From an uncultured Nonlabens sp. (GTDB lineage Bacteria; Bacteroidota; Bacteroidia; Flavobacteriales; Flavobacteriaceae), in assembly GCA_947491755.1 (NCBI GenBank), contig CANLKV010000002.1:310001-374000 (forward strand): a stretch of DNA of 64,000 nt. Reading direction: 5' to 3'. Shown here piece after piece: positions 9,164 to 18,137 of this stretch. Position numbers and translations under genes: made by a program. The stretch's first letter is position 1, and each line of letters starts with the position of its first letter. The notes under the pieces are model-generated. The model was not told the origin of the DNA. It saw only the letters and a list, made by a program, of their open reading frames with translations, and did no database searches.

Positions 9164-10027
9164 ATGATTTTAATCACGGACAGCGGTTCAACAAAATGCG
9201 ACTGGATTGCATTATCACAGGATGGCGAGCAATTATTCAAAACGCGCACGCGTGGTATGAACCCAGCTATTTTAACCGTAGTGGAGTTGCAAGAAAGAAT
9301 TGAAGAGAGCCAGGACTTAATTAACAATAGAGATGCAATCACGCAAATATATTTTTATGGCGCAGGATGTGGTACAGAGAAGCCACGCATGGCCTTGAAT
9401 GCTTTGCTATCTAGCTACTTTTCAAATGCAAATGTGGTCGTAAAGGAAGATACTGCTGCAGCTGTATATGCAGCAGTAGGTGATGAGCCTGGTGTTGTAT
9501 GTATACTTGGTACCGGTTCTAACTGTTGTTATAGCGATGGTAAACAAGTCTATCAAAAGGTGACATCTTTAGGCTACACGCTTATGGATGAAGCAAGTGG
9601 TAACTGGTATGGAAAAGAACTTATACGAGATTTCTACTTTAAAAATATGCCTGAAAATCTAAGAGACGAATTTTCAAAAAGCTATAATATGAGTGACGAC
9701 CATATTAAGTACAACCTTTACAAACAACCCAATCCTAATGCTTACCTCGCCAGTCATGCCGAGTTTATTTTTCAGCATCTGGATGAGCGATATATTAAAA
9801 AGTTATTGCGCCGTGGTTTGCGCAAGTTCTCTCGCAATATGATATTACAGTTTCATGAGGAAATAAAATCTCATCAAGTTCATTTTGTAGGTAGTATATC
9901 TCATTTTGCTGCAAAGCGTATCAAACAAGTCGCAGATGAATTTGATTATGAGGTAGGAAACATTGTACGACGCCCTATAGAAGGACTGGTAGAATACCAC
10001 CGTAAAAAGTTAGGTAATCCTGCCTAG
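9164..10027 (+). CDS. BadF/BadG/BcrA/BcrD-type ATPase (sugar-kinase-like)
   Basis: A 287-aa member of the ASKHA ATPase fold. LITDSGSTKCDWIALS is the phosphate-1 loop, VCILGTGSNCCYSDG the phosphate-2 region, and GYTLMDEASGNWYGKELIRDFYF matches the G-D-E-G/A-S-G segment of N-acetylglucosamine/glucosamine-kinase-like members. The likely reaction is ATP-dependent phosphorylation of an amino sugar, but the family also contains acyl-CoA reductase activators. The position after pfkA and gap suggests central carbon metabolism. The 214-bp upstream gap holds nothing I recognise. Convergent with the next gene, ends 4 bp apart. Confidence 0.8.
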   Translation: MILITDSGSTKCDWIALSQDGEQLFKTRTRGMNPAILTVVELQERIEESQDLINNRDAITQIYFYGAGCGTEKPRMALNALLSSYFSNANVVVKEDTAAAVYAAVGDEPGVVCILGTGSNCCYSDGKQVYQKVTSLGYTLMDEASGNWYGKELIRDFYFKNMPENLRDEFSKSYNMSDDHIKYNLYKQPNPNAYLASHAEFIFQHLDERYIKKLLRRGLRKFSRNMILQFHEEIKSHQVHFVGSISHFAAKRIKQVADEFDYEVGNIVRRPIEGLVEYHRKKLGNPA

Positions 10028-10031
10028 CAGA

Positions 10032-10544
10032 TCAATGAAACTTTATATACTCAATTTGGAAATTAAAGGTTGTAGCTTCTTTGCTGCTGGAGACGATGTT
10101 GTAATGTTGAATGTATGGTAATTTCTTTCCTAGCTTAGGCTTTCTTTCCAGATATCCGTGGTTAAAGCTAAACAGTTTTAATCTTTCAATTTCAATGTGC
10201 ATCGTTTTCCATTGATTGGAAACGATATCTATTTCAGTACTCAATTTTTCTCCCTGCCATGCTGGATCATATTCTAACTGAAAATGATATGGTTTACCAT
10301 CAGTTTTTATCTTGAGCTCTATGAATTTATAATCTTGCAGGTCATGATTCTCTCTTTTGGACCTCAACGCACACCAGCCCTTTTCTAGTATAGGTTTAAT
10401 TTGCCCCTTATATTCTATAAACTCTTCATGTTGAAGAACTTCACCTTTTGAAAGACCACCTATTACTTGGTCTGAAAATACGACCCATTTGTTATCGTTA
10501 GTTTGCTCATCAAAGAAAATTTCTTGTGGTTTTGTTAAGTACAT
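10032..10544 (-). CDS. CIA30-like (complex I intermediate-associated protein 30) domain protein
   Basis: A 170-aa protein without signal peptide. WVVFSDQVIGGLSKGEVLQHE near the N-terminus resembles the W-x-x-x-x-D-x-V-M-G-G-x-S motif of CIA30/NDUFAF1-like jelly-roll proteins, followed by a pattern of alternating beta strands. In bacteria these are small proteins of uncertain function. It precedes no obvious partner. The other minus-strand gene 51 bp upstream is also uncharacterised. The family assignment is by motif resemblance only. Confidence 0.6.
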   Translation of the reverse strand: MYLTKPQEIFFDEQTNDNKWVVFSDQVIGGLSKGEVLQHEEFIEYKGQIKPILEKGWCALRSKRENHDLQDYKFIELKIKTDGKPYHFQLEYDPAWQGEKLSTEIDIVSNQWKTMHIEIERLKLFSFNHGYLERKPKLGKKLPYIQHYNIVSSSKEATTFNFQIEYIKFH

Positions 10545-10595
10545 TGGTTGATTTACTGTTCTGGTTATTTAAATATAACACGCTCGTTTTGCATT

Positions 10596-11258
10596 CTACA
10601 TTTTTTGTAAAAAGATTTGAGTTGAATCATCCCTTTTATCTATAAAAACAAAAATAACACCCTCAATATCAGGTATTTCAACTTGAAATAAAAATTCAGA
10701 ATCTTTTATGTCACGATAATCAATGTCATTTACCAGCCATTGCGGATAACCTAGATACTTGTTAAAACCAGTCGTTGCGGTAATTTTCTGTTTTGCTAAT
10801 TTATACAAAGTCCACGGACGTGTAGGTGCAAGTGCTACAAGCTTATGGTGGATCACGGTATCCAGATGTATAATTGACTCCCACATGGGATAAGAGGTTC
10901 TCTGCAATTCGCTATTTGTTGCTTCACCATGTGATCCAGCGATCACATCTATAAAGTTGCTATCCCTTCCAGCTTTTTTAAGATCAACATAAAGAAACCA
11001 TTGATACCCTTGAGCTTCCACCGTACCGTAAAATGGGAATCGTTTTGTTTTATCTTTTTTAGAAACAGAAGTCGGTAATTGATAGTTGTTGTCAGTATTT
11101 AAATCTAAATCAAATGAAGGCTTCCCTAGAGGGCGTATAAGTTCAACAGCTTTGTCAATAGTGATGGAGGCAATTGCCTTGTTGCGACCCAATCGATTCA
11201 TAAGCCATTCTTGCCTGGGTGATGACTTACCTATAATTCTTTGAAGTAAATTCCACAT
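10596..11258 (-). CDS. Hypothetical protein, possibly YwqG/DUF1963-like
   Basis: I do not firmly recognise this 220-aa protein. It has no signal peptide or membrane segment. The C-terminal stretch NKYLGYPQWLVNDIDYRDIKDSEFLFQVEIPDIEGVIFVFIDKRDD resembles the G-Y-P-x-W-x-Q-N-D ... L-L-F-Q-I-D pattern of YwqG/DUF1963 proteins, including an acidic end that could bind metal, but the rest is not diagnostic. It lies between the CIA30-like gene and the DUF349 gene on the same strand. Confidence 0.5.
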   Translation of the reverse strand: MWNLLQRIIGKSSPRQEWLMNRLGRNKAIASITIDKAVELIRPLGKPSFDLDLNTDNNYQLPTSVSKKDKTKRFPFYGTVEAQGYQWFLYVDLKKAGRDSNFIDVIAGSHGEATNSELQRTSYPMWESIIHLDTVIHHKLVALAPTRPWTLYKLAKQKITATTGFNKYLGYPQWLVNDIDYRDIKDSEFLFQVEIPDIEGVIFVFIDKRDDSTQIFLQKM

Positions 11259-11356
11259 AATAATTATGATGACTTAATACGCTGCTAGGAAACCTTGAAC
11301 AATCTAGGTAATTTATTACAAGGCAGAGGTCGATTAGCTATTTCTAAATGCAAACT

Positions 11357-11393
11357 AAAAAAGGCATCACAAGCCTAGACTATGTGATGCCTT
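11357..11393 (-). terminator. Rho-independent terminator region upstream of the hypothetical gene and downstream of no plus-strand gene
   Basis: An 11-bp perfect stem (AAGGCATCACA at 11361-11371 with TGTGATGCCTT at 11383-11393) is followed on the minus strand by a T run. It lies 24 bp past the stop of the DUF349 gene and probably terminates that minus-strand transcript. Confidence 0.8.
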
Positions 11394-11416
11394 CCATTTA
11401 AAAAAAGTGTAGTGTA

Positions 11417-13558
11417 TCACTCTGCCACTTGATCCTCAACAGTTGTATTCTCTGCACTTTCAGTTTCCTTTTCCATTTGTCGTTGTAGAATATTCAACTG
11501 TTTTTGTTTTTCTTTTATGATGTCTAGTTCTTTTTGCAACTTGTCTATATTCTTACGTTGCTGTACTAAAAACGGATTTTTATCATCTTTCGCATTAATA
11601 AACTGCAAGTTATTTTCTAGTTGACGCATCTCGTCTTGAATCTCGTCTCTACGCTTGCGCAGATAAAAACGCTCATTCTTAAAATCGCGAACATCACCTT
11701 CTTTAAGGCTATCCAGTTTGTTGTTGTATTTGAGCATTTCTGCATCGACAGAGGATAGACCAGCAGCAGTAAGTTTTGCCTTAACTAATTTTTCAAACTT
11801 ATCTTGTAGTTGCTTTTTTGAGTGTGGCACACGACCTATCGCAGACCATTGGTCCATTAAATCAAGGACTTGCTTTTTCATTGCTTCTTGATCATCTTGT
11901 GGTACAAGCTCTTTTATCTTATTATATATAACCACCTTTTGATCGTAGTTTGCTAGCTCCTCCTTGCTCTCTGTCTTACGCTGTGCGTTCTTTTGCTCAA
12001 AGAATGAATTACAAGCTTTTTGAAAACGTTTCCATATTTTATCGCTGTCCTTGCGTGGCACGTGGCCTATTTGTTTCCAGTCGGCTTGTATACGCTTCAT
12101 GGTGTCGAGTGACTCGTTGAAGTTACCGGCTGTCGCGTGTTCTTCTGCAATTTTTATGAGCTCCATTTTTTTGTCTAGATTCTCCTGTTGCTCTTGCTTC
12201 AAACCCTTGTAGAATTGATTCTTGACTTTATTAAAGGCACGCGTCGCTTCTCTGAAGTTATTCCACAATTCATTGTTTTTAGCCTTAGGAGCACCACCAG
12301 TCGATGTAAACAATTCTCGCAGGGCATTAACCTCCTTAAGACTTTCTTGCCAGTCTTTATGGTTTTTACCGCCACGCTCTATTATACGGTGCAGCTCTGC
12401 TATAATATTTTCTTTAATGGTTTGATTTGAAGCTGCCTGTTTATCACGTTCTGCATAATAGGCTTGTCTTCTTTCATGGATAACATCAGATGCTGCTTTA
12501 AACTCTTCCCAGATAGGATCCCTCATTTCTTTAGCTACAGGACCTGTATCTTCTTTCCACATGCGATGCAATTCTTGCAATTCTCGCAGTGCTTTATGCA
12601 CATCCGGTTCGTCAGCTAATTCTACAGCTCTCTTGATAATTTTTTTATGAAACTCCAGATTGCGCTCAAAGTCTTTATCGCGCAATTCTTTACTCAATGA
12701 GATATAGTCATAAAAGTTTTGAACATGCAGGCGGTAATCCTCCCAGATGATGTTATAAGCATCATGAGGAATACTTCCTGTATTTTTCCAATCATCCTGC
12801 AGTTGATTGAACTTTTTAAAGGTAGTCCCTATATTCTCTTCTTCATCGATTAGGTTTTTTATACCTTCAATGATTGCGCGGCGCTTTTCTAGATTCTGCT
12901 CTTTTTCTTTACGCACCTGTCGCTGGAACTCGCCTCGTTGTTTACGATATAACGCATGTAACTCTCTAAATTCTTTACTATCCTTATGTTCAAATTGAAA
13001 GTCTGTAGTGCGCTCTTCCTCTGGTAGCTCTAGTTGGCCTTTCTCAAAAATTTCTCGCTGCTCTTCCTCAAGCTCTTTATAAGTAGCTTCAAAAGCTTTT
13101 TCTAGCTCTCTTACAGGTTCTTTAATTTTATTAATTGGATATTCCTGCATTAGATTGCGCAACTCTTTTATTAGTAACGCAATAGACATAACCGAGTAGT
13201 CTTTTTGATCTGGAGTTTTTGATTCTTCATCATCATCTTCCTCCTCATCGTCATCGATATCGTCATCTTCCTCTTGATCCTCATCAGCACTTAAAATAGG
13301 AGTAACGCTAGATTTTGATTTTTCATTCTCCTGTACCATCGCTTTCTCATGAGCAACATCATCCTCATCAACGCGCGGTTCAGCGGTATTACTGCCTTTT
13401 TTCACATTCTCTTCAGATTCTTTTTCAACCTCGATATGCTCTGGAGATTTATTAGATTGTGATTCTTCAACAATCGCATTTTCATGCGTGTTATCTTCAA
13501 TAGGTTGTGGTGTTGTAATTCCGTCTGCTTTGTTAGTCAGGTTATCATTCGGTTCCAT
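11417..13558 (-). CDS. DUF349 repeat protein with acidic N-terminal region
   Basis: A 713-aa cytoplasmic protein. I start at the ATG with complement at 13556-13558 (MEPNDNLTNKAD) because an upstream in-frame start would run into aroE. The first about 150 residues are low-complexity and acidic, ending in a run of Asp/Glu. They contain a degenerate internal duplication (HENAIVEESQSNKS and HEKAMVQENEKSKS). The rest is a string of helical DUF349 units with the pattern W-x-x-x-G-x-(V/I)-P-x-x-x-x-x-x-I-W-x-x-(F/Y), for example DWKNTGSIPHDAYNIIWEDY and DWKQIGHVPRKDSDKIWKRF. It is highly charged and coiled-coil rich. Function is unknown. It follows aroE by 64 bp. Confidence 0.85.
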   Translation of the reverse strand: MEPNDNLTNKADGITTPQPIEDNTHENAIVEESQSNKSPEHIEVEKESEENVKKGSNTAEPRVDEDDVAHEKAMVQENEKSKSSVTPILSADEDQEEDDDIDDDEEEDDDEESKTPDQKDYSVMSIALLIKELRNLMQEYPINKIKEPVRELEKAFEATYKELEEEQREIFEKGQLELPEEERTTDFQFEHKDSKEFRELHALYRKQRGEFQRQVRKEKEQNLEKRRAIIEGIKNLIDEEENIGTTFKKFNQLQDDWKNTGSIPHDAYNIIWEDYRLHVQNFYDYISLSKELRDKDFERNLEFHKKIIKRAVELADEPDVHKALRELQELHRMWKEDTGPVAKEMRDPIWEEFKAASDVIHERRQAYYAERDKQAASNQTIKENIIAELHRIIERGGKNHKDWQESLKEVNALRELFTSTGGAPKAKNNELWNNFREATRAFNKVKNQFYKGLKQEQQENLDKKMELIKIAEEHATAGNFNESLDTMKRIQADWKQIGHVPRKDSDKIWKRFQKACNSFFEQKNAQRKTESKEELANYDQKVVIYNKIKELVPQDDQEAMKKQVLDLMDQWSAIGRVPHSKKQLQDKFEKLVKAKLTAAGLSSVDAEMLKYNNKLDSLKEGDVRDFKNERFYLRKRRDEIQDEMRQLENNLQFINAKDDKNPFLVQQRKNIDKLQKELDIIKEKQKQLNILQRQMEKETESAENTTVEDQVAE

Positions 13559-13622
13559 AAAAATGGGTTTTAAAAAGAGAGCAAGATAATTAGAATCTAC
13601 GGTAGTGACAATAATGCTGGTA

Positions 13623-14414
13623 CTACTTATTCCAGAGTTCCCAAGATTTTTCAGCTTGTTGTACAAGCATTTGATAGCCATTGCACACCTGGGCTCCATG
13701 TTGCTGGCCTTTTTTCATAAACAAGGTAAGGCTGGGGTTGTATACCAGGTCGTATAAAACATGCTGATTAGTTAAATGTTCATAGGGGATAGGCGGTGCA
13801 TTATTTACATCTGGATGTGTGCCTAGTGGTGTCGTATTTACTATGAGCGACACTTGATTTAAAACATCTTTATTTACTGTGGGATAACCTATAGTATTCT
13901 CCTTATCTGCATCCCTACTTACAAACAAATAGGGTATGCTCAAAGACTCAAGCGTGTACGCAACGGCTTTTGATGCGCCTCCTGTCCCTAGAATTAAAGC
14001 GTTTTTTGAAAAGGGAAGGAAAGGCTGGAGGCTTTTGCCAAAACCATAGGCATCTGTGTTGTGTCCTGTCCACACGTTATCCTCAATTACAACGGTATTA
14101 ATGGCGCCTATAGCTTTAGCTTCTTCGCTTACAACATCGACTACATTAAGCATACTTTGTTTATAGGGTATGGTTACATTAAGCCCTCTTAAAATTTCAG
14201 GTTTTCCAGAGGTTGTTTTTGTGGCTGGTTGGTATGTCATGCTTTCGCGAAAGCGAACTAGTTCTTCCTCACTGCTCAATTCAAAATTGCGGTATTGGTG
14301 ATCTTTAAGCTGCAACTGCTCAAATTTTTCAGTGAAGTAAGCACGTGAAAAGCTGTAGTCTAAACGTTTACCGATGAGCCCAAAAATGCTATGCGGGATT
14401 TGCTTTGTTTCCAT
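13623..14414 (-). CDS. aroE: Shikimate dehydrogenase
   Basis: A 263-aa cytoplasmic enzyme of the aromatic amino-acid (shikimate) pathway reducing 3-dehydroshikimate with NADPH. FGLIGKRLDYSFSRAYF is the substrate site, with D-Y-S where many enzymes have S-H-S. NVTIPYKQSML holds the catalytic Lys, AIGAINTVV and NTDAYGF are conserved, and ALILGTGGASKAVAY is the nucleotide-binding loop. The start overlaps the end of the upstream DUF368 gene by 26 bp, so they form one operon. The codons for RFRES near residue 54 carry a palindrome copy (14240-14255). Confidence 0.93.
   Translation of the reverse strand: METKQIPHSIFGLIGKRLDYSFSRAYFTEKFEQLQLKDHQYRNFELSSEEELVRFRESMTYQPATKTTSGKPEILRGLNVTIPYKQSMLNVVDVVSEEAKAIGAINTVVIEDNVWTGHNTDAYGFGKSLQPFLPFSKNALILGTGGASKAVAYTLESLSIPYLFVSRDADKENTIGYPTVNKDVLNQVSLIVNTTPLGTHPDVNNAPPIPYEHLTNQHVLYDLVYNPSLTLFMKKGQQHGAQVCNGYQMLVQQAEKSWELWNK
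14240..14255. repeat. Dispersed palindrome copy inside aroE (one end base changed)
   Basis: TGCTTTCGCGAAAGCG is identical to the family 16-mer except for the first base. On the coding strand it is read as RFRES, a third frame different from gap and argD. Confidence 0.85.
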
Positions 14415-15408
14415 TATGATCTATTAAATAAACAATCAGGAAGCCTACTGCAACAAATACAATTGCTACCCAAGTATTTAGAGAATCTAGCGGTGGCCAG
14501 TATCGTTGATAATTCTCGATGATATGATCCCCATTATTATCTATGAGCATTATTCCCTGCTCGTTTGTTTTAAACACTTCTCTTTTCCATGGCCATACGA
14601 CACCCAGGGAGCCAGTTATAAAGCCTATTATTGTTGCATTAGTCTGCGATCTGTAGTGCTTAAAAGTCCACCCTAGCAAATGTGAGAAACTGATTAATCC
14701 TGTAATCGATCCTGCTATAAAAACTGCTAGGATGAGTAACAAATTCATTTGTTCTGGATCATGCCACCAGCTCAAATCACCTTGTAGCGACAACACGACC
14801 GCATTGAGAAATGAGTTGACGCTATCCACCATGAGCAAAACGTAATTGCCCAATAAAATAAGTAGATAGCTGCCACTTAATCCAGGTAAGGTCATTCCAG
14901 AAATACTTATCATTCCACAAAAAAAGACAAACAATAAGTTAGGGTTTTCTGTGGCTGGGTCTAGCAAGGAAGTACCTATGCCTATTATGGCTCCTATGGC
15001 TAGAAAGGACAGGTTTGTTGCGTTCCATTGCTCATAACTACGAGCCAAATAATAGATAGAGCCCAGGATCATGCCAAAGAATGCTGCCCAGACTGTAATG
15101 GGGTAGTGAGCAATAAGTATATCAAAACCTACACTAATTGTAAAATAACTTATCAACTCACCCAAAAGAAGTAAAGCTAGGAATCTTCCATTGATATAAT
15201 AACTAAAACTGCGTATGCGTCCTGCCAGCAATAGTTTTACTGCTTTTAAATTGAGTTTTTGAAAGCTGTATATAAACTCTTCATAAAACCCAGCTACATA
15301 AGCAACCACCCCACCACTAACACCAGGAACTTTATTTGCGGTCCCCATAGCCATTCCTTTAAGAATGAGAAAAAACTTATCGCTTAAATTGCGTGTAGGT
15401 TGTCGCAC
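14389..15408 (-). CDS. DUF368 (PopT-type) polyprenyl-phosphate translocase family protein, copy 2
   Basis: A 339-aa inner-membrane protein with about 9-10 hydrophobic segments. It has the paired DUF368 signatures GMAMGTANKVPGVSGGVVAYVAGFYEE near the N-terminus and GMTLPGLSGSYLLILLGNY mid-protein. DUF368 proteins have been reported as undecaprenyl-phosphate (C55-P) recycling transporters. That role is family knowledge, not shown here. It starts where the stop of the upstream paralogue ends (1-bp overlap at 15408), so the two are adjacent paralogues in one operon. Its first motif is more diverged (T-A-N-K versus A-A-D-V). Confidence 0.82.
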   Translation of the reverse strand: MRQPTRNLSDKFFLILKGMAMGTANKVPGVSGGVVAYVAGFYEEFIYSFQKLNLKAVKLLLAGRIRSFSYYINGRFLALLLLGELISYFTISVGFDILIAHYPITVWAAFFGMILGSIYYLARSYEQWNATNLSFLAIGAIIGIGTSLLDPATENPNLLFVFFCGMISISGMTLPGLSGSYLLILLGNYVLLMVDSVNSFLNAVVLSLQGDLSWWHDPEQMNLLLILAVFIAGSITGLISFSHLLGWTFKHYRSQTNATIIGFITGSLGVVWPWKREVFKTNEQGIMLIDNNGDHIIENYQRYWPPLDSLNTWVAIVFVAVGFLIVYLIDHNGNKANPA

Positions 15409-16367
15409 TATTCTTGTTTTTTAATGGCCCATTGCTCCATCATAAGAATAAGGAAAAATCCAGCAAGCACCAAGACAAGTACCCATAACAGCTGTGGATC
15501 CCCATTATAATTAGTAGGCAATATGCTTTTTTCAAGAAAAGGAACCTCAAGGCCTTTTGAATTTATACGGGTGGTTAGTACTTGTTTCCATGGCCATAAT
15601 TTATTAAGGGACCCGATCATGAATCCAGTAAGAATCGCTAGCGTTAGATTTTTTTTATTTTCAAATAGCCAGGTAAGCGCTTTAGAAAATAACTTGATTC
15701 CTATTATGGCCCCTATGGCCAACGAGGCTAGATTTGAGGTATATGTAACCGTTGCAGACCATTCTCCCTGTACCACGCTTTCAACAAGTCCGGTAATAGA
15801 ATTTAAGACAGTCTGGTAGCTTCCCAAAAGGAGCAATAGAAATGCGCCTGATATTCCTGGCAATATCATTGCAATAATCGCTATAAAACCAGAAAAAATA
15901 AGGTACCACCAACTGTCTGGTGCTCCTAGTGGTTCTGCAATAGTAATGTAATAGGAGCCCACACTACCTAGTAAAATCATAACTACCGCCGCCACATTCC
16001 AGCGGGTTATTTGTTTACCTATGTAAAGTATGCTCGCTAGAACAAGGCCGAAAAAGAACGCCCATACTAAAACGGTATAGCTTTCTAATAAATGCGTAAT
16101 CACCTTAGCAAGGGTAAGAACGCTGGTGGCGATCCCCAAGAATAGGGTGATTAAAAACAAGAGATTATACTTGATAATAGTGGATCGCCAACCTATTTTT
16201 TTGAAATCACTTATAATCGTAAGACTTAGCTCATCAATGGTCTTAATCAGTTCTTCATAAATCCCTGTGATAAACGCAATAGTTCCACCAGACACACCAG
16301 GAACCACGTCTGCAGCTCCCATCATCATGCCTTTAATAAATACATTAATTCTATTTTTTAACGGCAT
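15408..16367 (-). CDS. DUF368 (PopT-type) polyprenyl-phosphate translocase family protein, copy 1
   Basis: A 319-aa integral membrane protein with about 9 predicted helices. Signatures are GMMMGAADVVPGVSGGTIAFITGIYEELI near the N-terminus, close to the canonical A-A-N-x-V-P-G-V-S-G-G-T, and AMILPGISGAFLLLLLGSY in the second half. The two related motifs suggest an internal duplication. The family is implicated in flipping undecaprenyl phosphate back across the inner membrane for cell-wall and glycan synthesis. It lies between purA and the second copy on the same strand, with 25 bp to purA. Confidence 0.85.
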   Translation of the reverse strand: MPLKNRINVFIKGMMMGAADVVPGVSGGTIAFITGIYEELIKTIDELSLTIISDFKKIGWRSTIIKYNLLFLITLFLGIATSVLTLAKVITHLLESYTVLVWAFFFGLVLASILYIGKQITRWNVAAVVMILLGSVGSYYITIAEPLGAPDSWWYLIFSGFIAIIAMILPGISGAFLLLLLGSYQTVLNSITGLVESVVQGEWSATVTYTSNLASLAIGAIIGIKLFSKALTWLFENKKNLTLAILTGFMIGSLNKLWPWKQVLTTRINSKGLEVPFLEKSILPTNYNGDPQLLWVLVLVLAGFFLILMMEQWAIKKQE

Positions 16368-16392
16368 GCGAGATCTTTAAAAGATTAAGCTA

Positions 16393-17664
16393 TTATCTGT
16401 GAATCGTTTGAGTACGATCTGGACCTACACTTACTATCTTGATAGGAATTTCTAACTCTTTCTCTAAAAACTCAATATAGTTATTGAGCTCCTTAGGGAA
16501 TGAAGATGCATCTCGCATGATGGTTAGATCTTCCTTCCAGCATGGGAAGGATGTATAAACAGGAGTCACATTTTCTGGCTCAATATTGTAGGGTAAATGA
16601 TTTATTGTTTTACCATTTGAGGTATAAGCAGTACAAACTTTAAGTTCATCAAATCCCGATAGGACGTCACTCTTCATCATCATCAATTGAGTTACTCCAT
16701 TGACCTGACATGTATATTTGAGAGCAACCAGATCAAGCCATCCACAGCGTCTAGCACGCCCAGTAACGGCACCGAATTCATGACCTACTTTTGCCATTTT
16801 TGCTCCCACCTCATCAAATAGTTCAGTAGGGAAGGGGCCACTACCCACTCTGGTCGTATAGGCTTTAAAAATACCATAGACCTCGCCTATCTGGTTAGGA
16901 GCAACTCCTAGACCGGTACATGCACCAGCTGCTGTAGTGTTTGAGGAAGTTACGAACGGATAAGTACCAAAATCTATATCTAACAGAGAGCCTTGAGCAC
17001 CTTCTGCTAGGATTGTTTTTCCATTTTTTTGTGCTTGTTGCAAATACTCCTCACTATCAATAAAAGTCAATTCTTTCAAACGATCTATTGCTTCAAAAAA
17101 TTCTTCTTCCATTTCATCCAGATTGTACTGGATATCTACATCGTGAAAATTGATCAGGGCTTCGTGTTTATTTGCAAGAGCACGGTATTTTTTCTTCCAT
17201 GTATCTAGCTCAAGATCGCCTATGCGTATTCCATTGCGGCCCGTTTTATCCATGTATGTAGGGCCTATACCTTTAAGGGTAGAACCTATTTTTGCTTTCC
17301 CCTTTGATGTTTCAGACGCTGCATCGAGCAATCGATGTGTAGGCAGTATGATGTGAGCCTTGCGAGATATAATGAGTTTTTTCTTGTAATCAATGTTAAA
17401 TTGATCCAGTCCATCAAGTTCTTGCATAAAAACAACAGGATCGATGACCACACCATTACCGATAACGTTGATCGACTCTTCATGAAAGATCCCTGATGGT
17501 ATAGTTCTCAAAACATGTTTGATACCATCAAATTCTAAGGTATGCCCAGCATTAGGACCACCTTGAAATCTCGCTATAATATTATAATTAGAGGTAAGAA
17601 CGTCTACAATTTTTCCTTTACCCTCGTCGCCCCATTGAAGACCGAGCAATAAATCTACTGCCAT
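16393..17664 (-). CDS. purA: Adenylosuccinate synthetase
   Basis: A 423-aa cytoplasmic enzyme joining IMP and aspartate with GTP in AMP synthesis. DLLLGLQWGDEGKGKIVD at the N-terminus carries the catalytic Asp and P-loop-like GDEGKGK. ARFQGGPNAGHTLEF contains the catalytic His. KGIGPTYMDKTGRNGIRIGDL, LAEGAQGSLLDIDFGTYPFVTSSNTTAAGACTGLG and TGRARRCGWLDLVALKYTCQVNG are family blocks. The start overlaps the stop of the Fur-family gene by one base (TAATG), which suggests translational coupling. Confidence 0.97.
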   Translation of the reverse strand: MAVDLLLGLQWGDEGKGKIVDVLTSNYNIIARFQGGPNAGHTLEFDGIKHVLRTIPSGIFHEESINVIGNGVVIDPVVFMQELDGLDQFNIDYKKKLIISRKAHIILPTHRLLDAASETSKGKAKIGSTLKGIGPTYMDKTGRNGIRIGDLELDTWKKKYRALANKHEALINFHDVDIQYNLDEMEEEFFEAIDRLKELTFIDSEEYLQQAQKNGKTILAEGAQGSLLDIDFGTYPFVTSSNTTAAGACTGLGVAPNQIGEVYGIFKAYTTRVGSGPFPTELFDEVGAKMAKVGHEFGAVTGRARRCGWLDLVALKYTCQVNGVTQLMMMKSDVLSGFDELKVCTAYTSNGKTINHLPYNIEPENVTPVYTSFPCWKEDLTIMRDASSFPKELNNYIEFLEKELEIPIKIVSVGPDRTQTIHR

Positions 17665-18131
17665 TATGTGTTGTTTTCGGTTGTGTTTTTAACGCCGTAA
17701 AAATATAAAGAATGAGCGGTTATCTTAACATCAAAAACCTCTTCTATCGTCTTTTTTATTGACTCTATTCGAGGGTCACAAAATTCAATCACCTCGTTAG
17801 TATCTGTAAGAATTAAATGGTCGTGCTGTCTGTCAAAATAAGACTTCTCATAATGTGATTGATTCTGACCAAATTGATGGCGACGCACGAGTCCACAATC
17901 CAATAACAACTCGATGGTGTTGTAAAGAGTCGCGCGGCTTACGCGATAGTTTTGTTCTTTCATTTTAATGTATAAAGACTCTACATCAAAATGCTCCTCG
18001 CTCGCATAAATTTCATCCAGGATTGCATAGCGCTCTGGAGTTTTACGATGCTTATTATCACTCAAAAACTGCGTAAAGACACCGCGTACGATCTCCTGTT
18101 CTTTTTCTAGATTGTTAATAATTTTGTTCAT
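17664..18131 (-). CDS. Fur-family transcriptional regulator
   Basis: A 155-aa winged-helix regulator. The N-terminal half has [57 protein letters not shown], the usual Fur DNA-binding domain. The dimerisation half keeps [17 protein letters not shown] (the H-D-H metal ligands). The usual C-x-x-C structural zinc pair after HDHLI is absent (TDTNEVIEF instead). Regulators of this family respond to iron, zinc, manganese or peroxide, and which applies here cannot be told. It sits between rel and purA in a tight operon, 6 bp after the rel stop. Confidence 0.88.
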   Translation of the reverse strand: MNKIINNLEKEQEIVRGVFTQFLSDNKHRKTPERYAILDEIYASEEHFDVESLYIKMKEQNYRVSRATLYNTIELLLDCGLVRRHQFGQNQSHYEKSYFDRQHDHLILTDTNEVIEFCDPRIESIKKTIEEVFDVKITAHSLYFYGVKNTTENNT

Positions 18132-18137
18132 GGCGTC

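Noticed and set aside
13559..13699. Longer N-terminus of the DUF349 protein starting at 13699
   Set aside because: It would run through the end of aroE in another frame; the ATG at 13558 gives a clean protein after a 64-bp gap.
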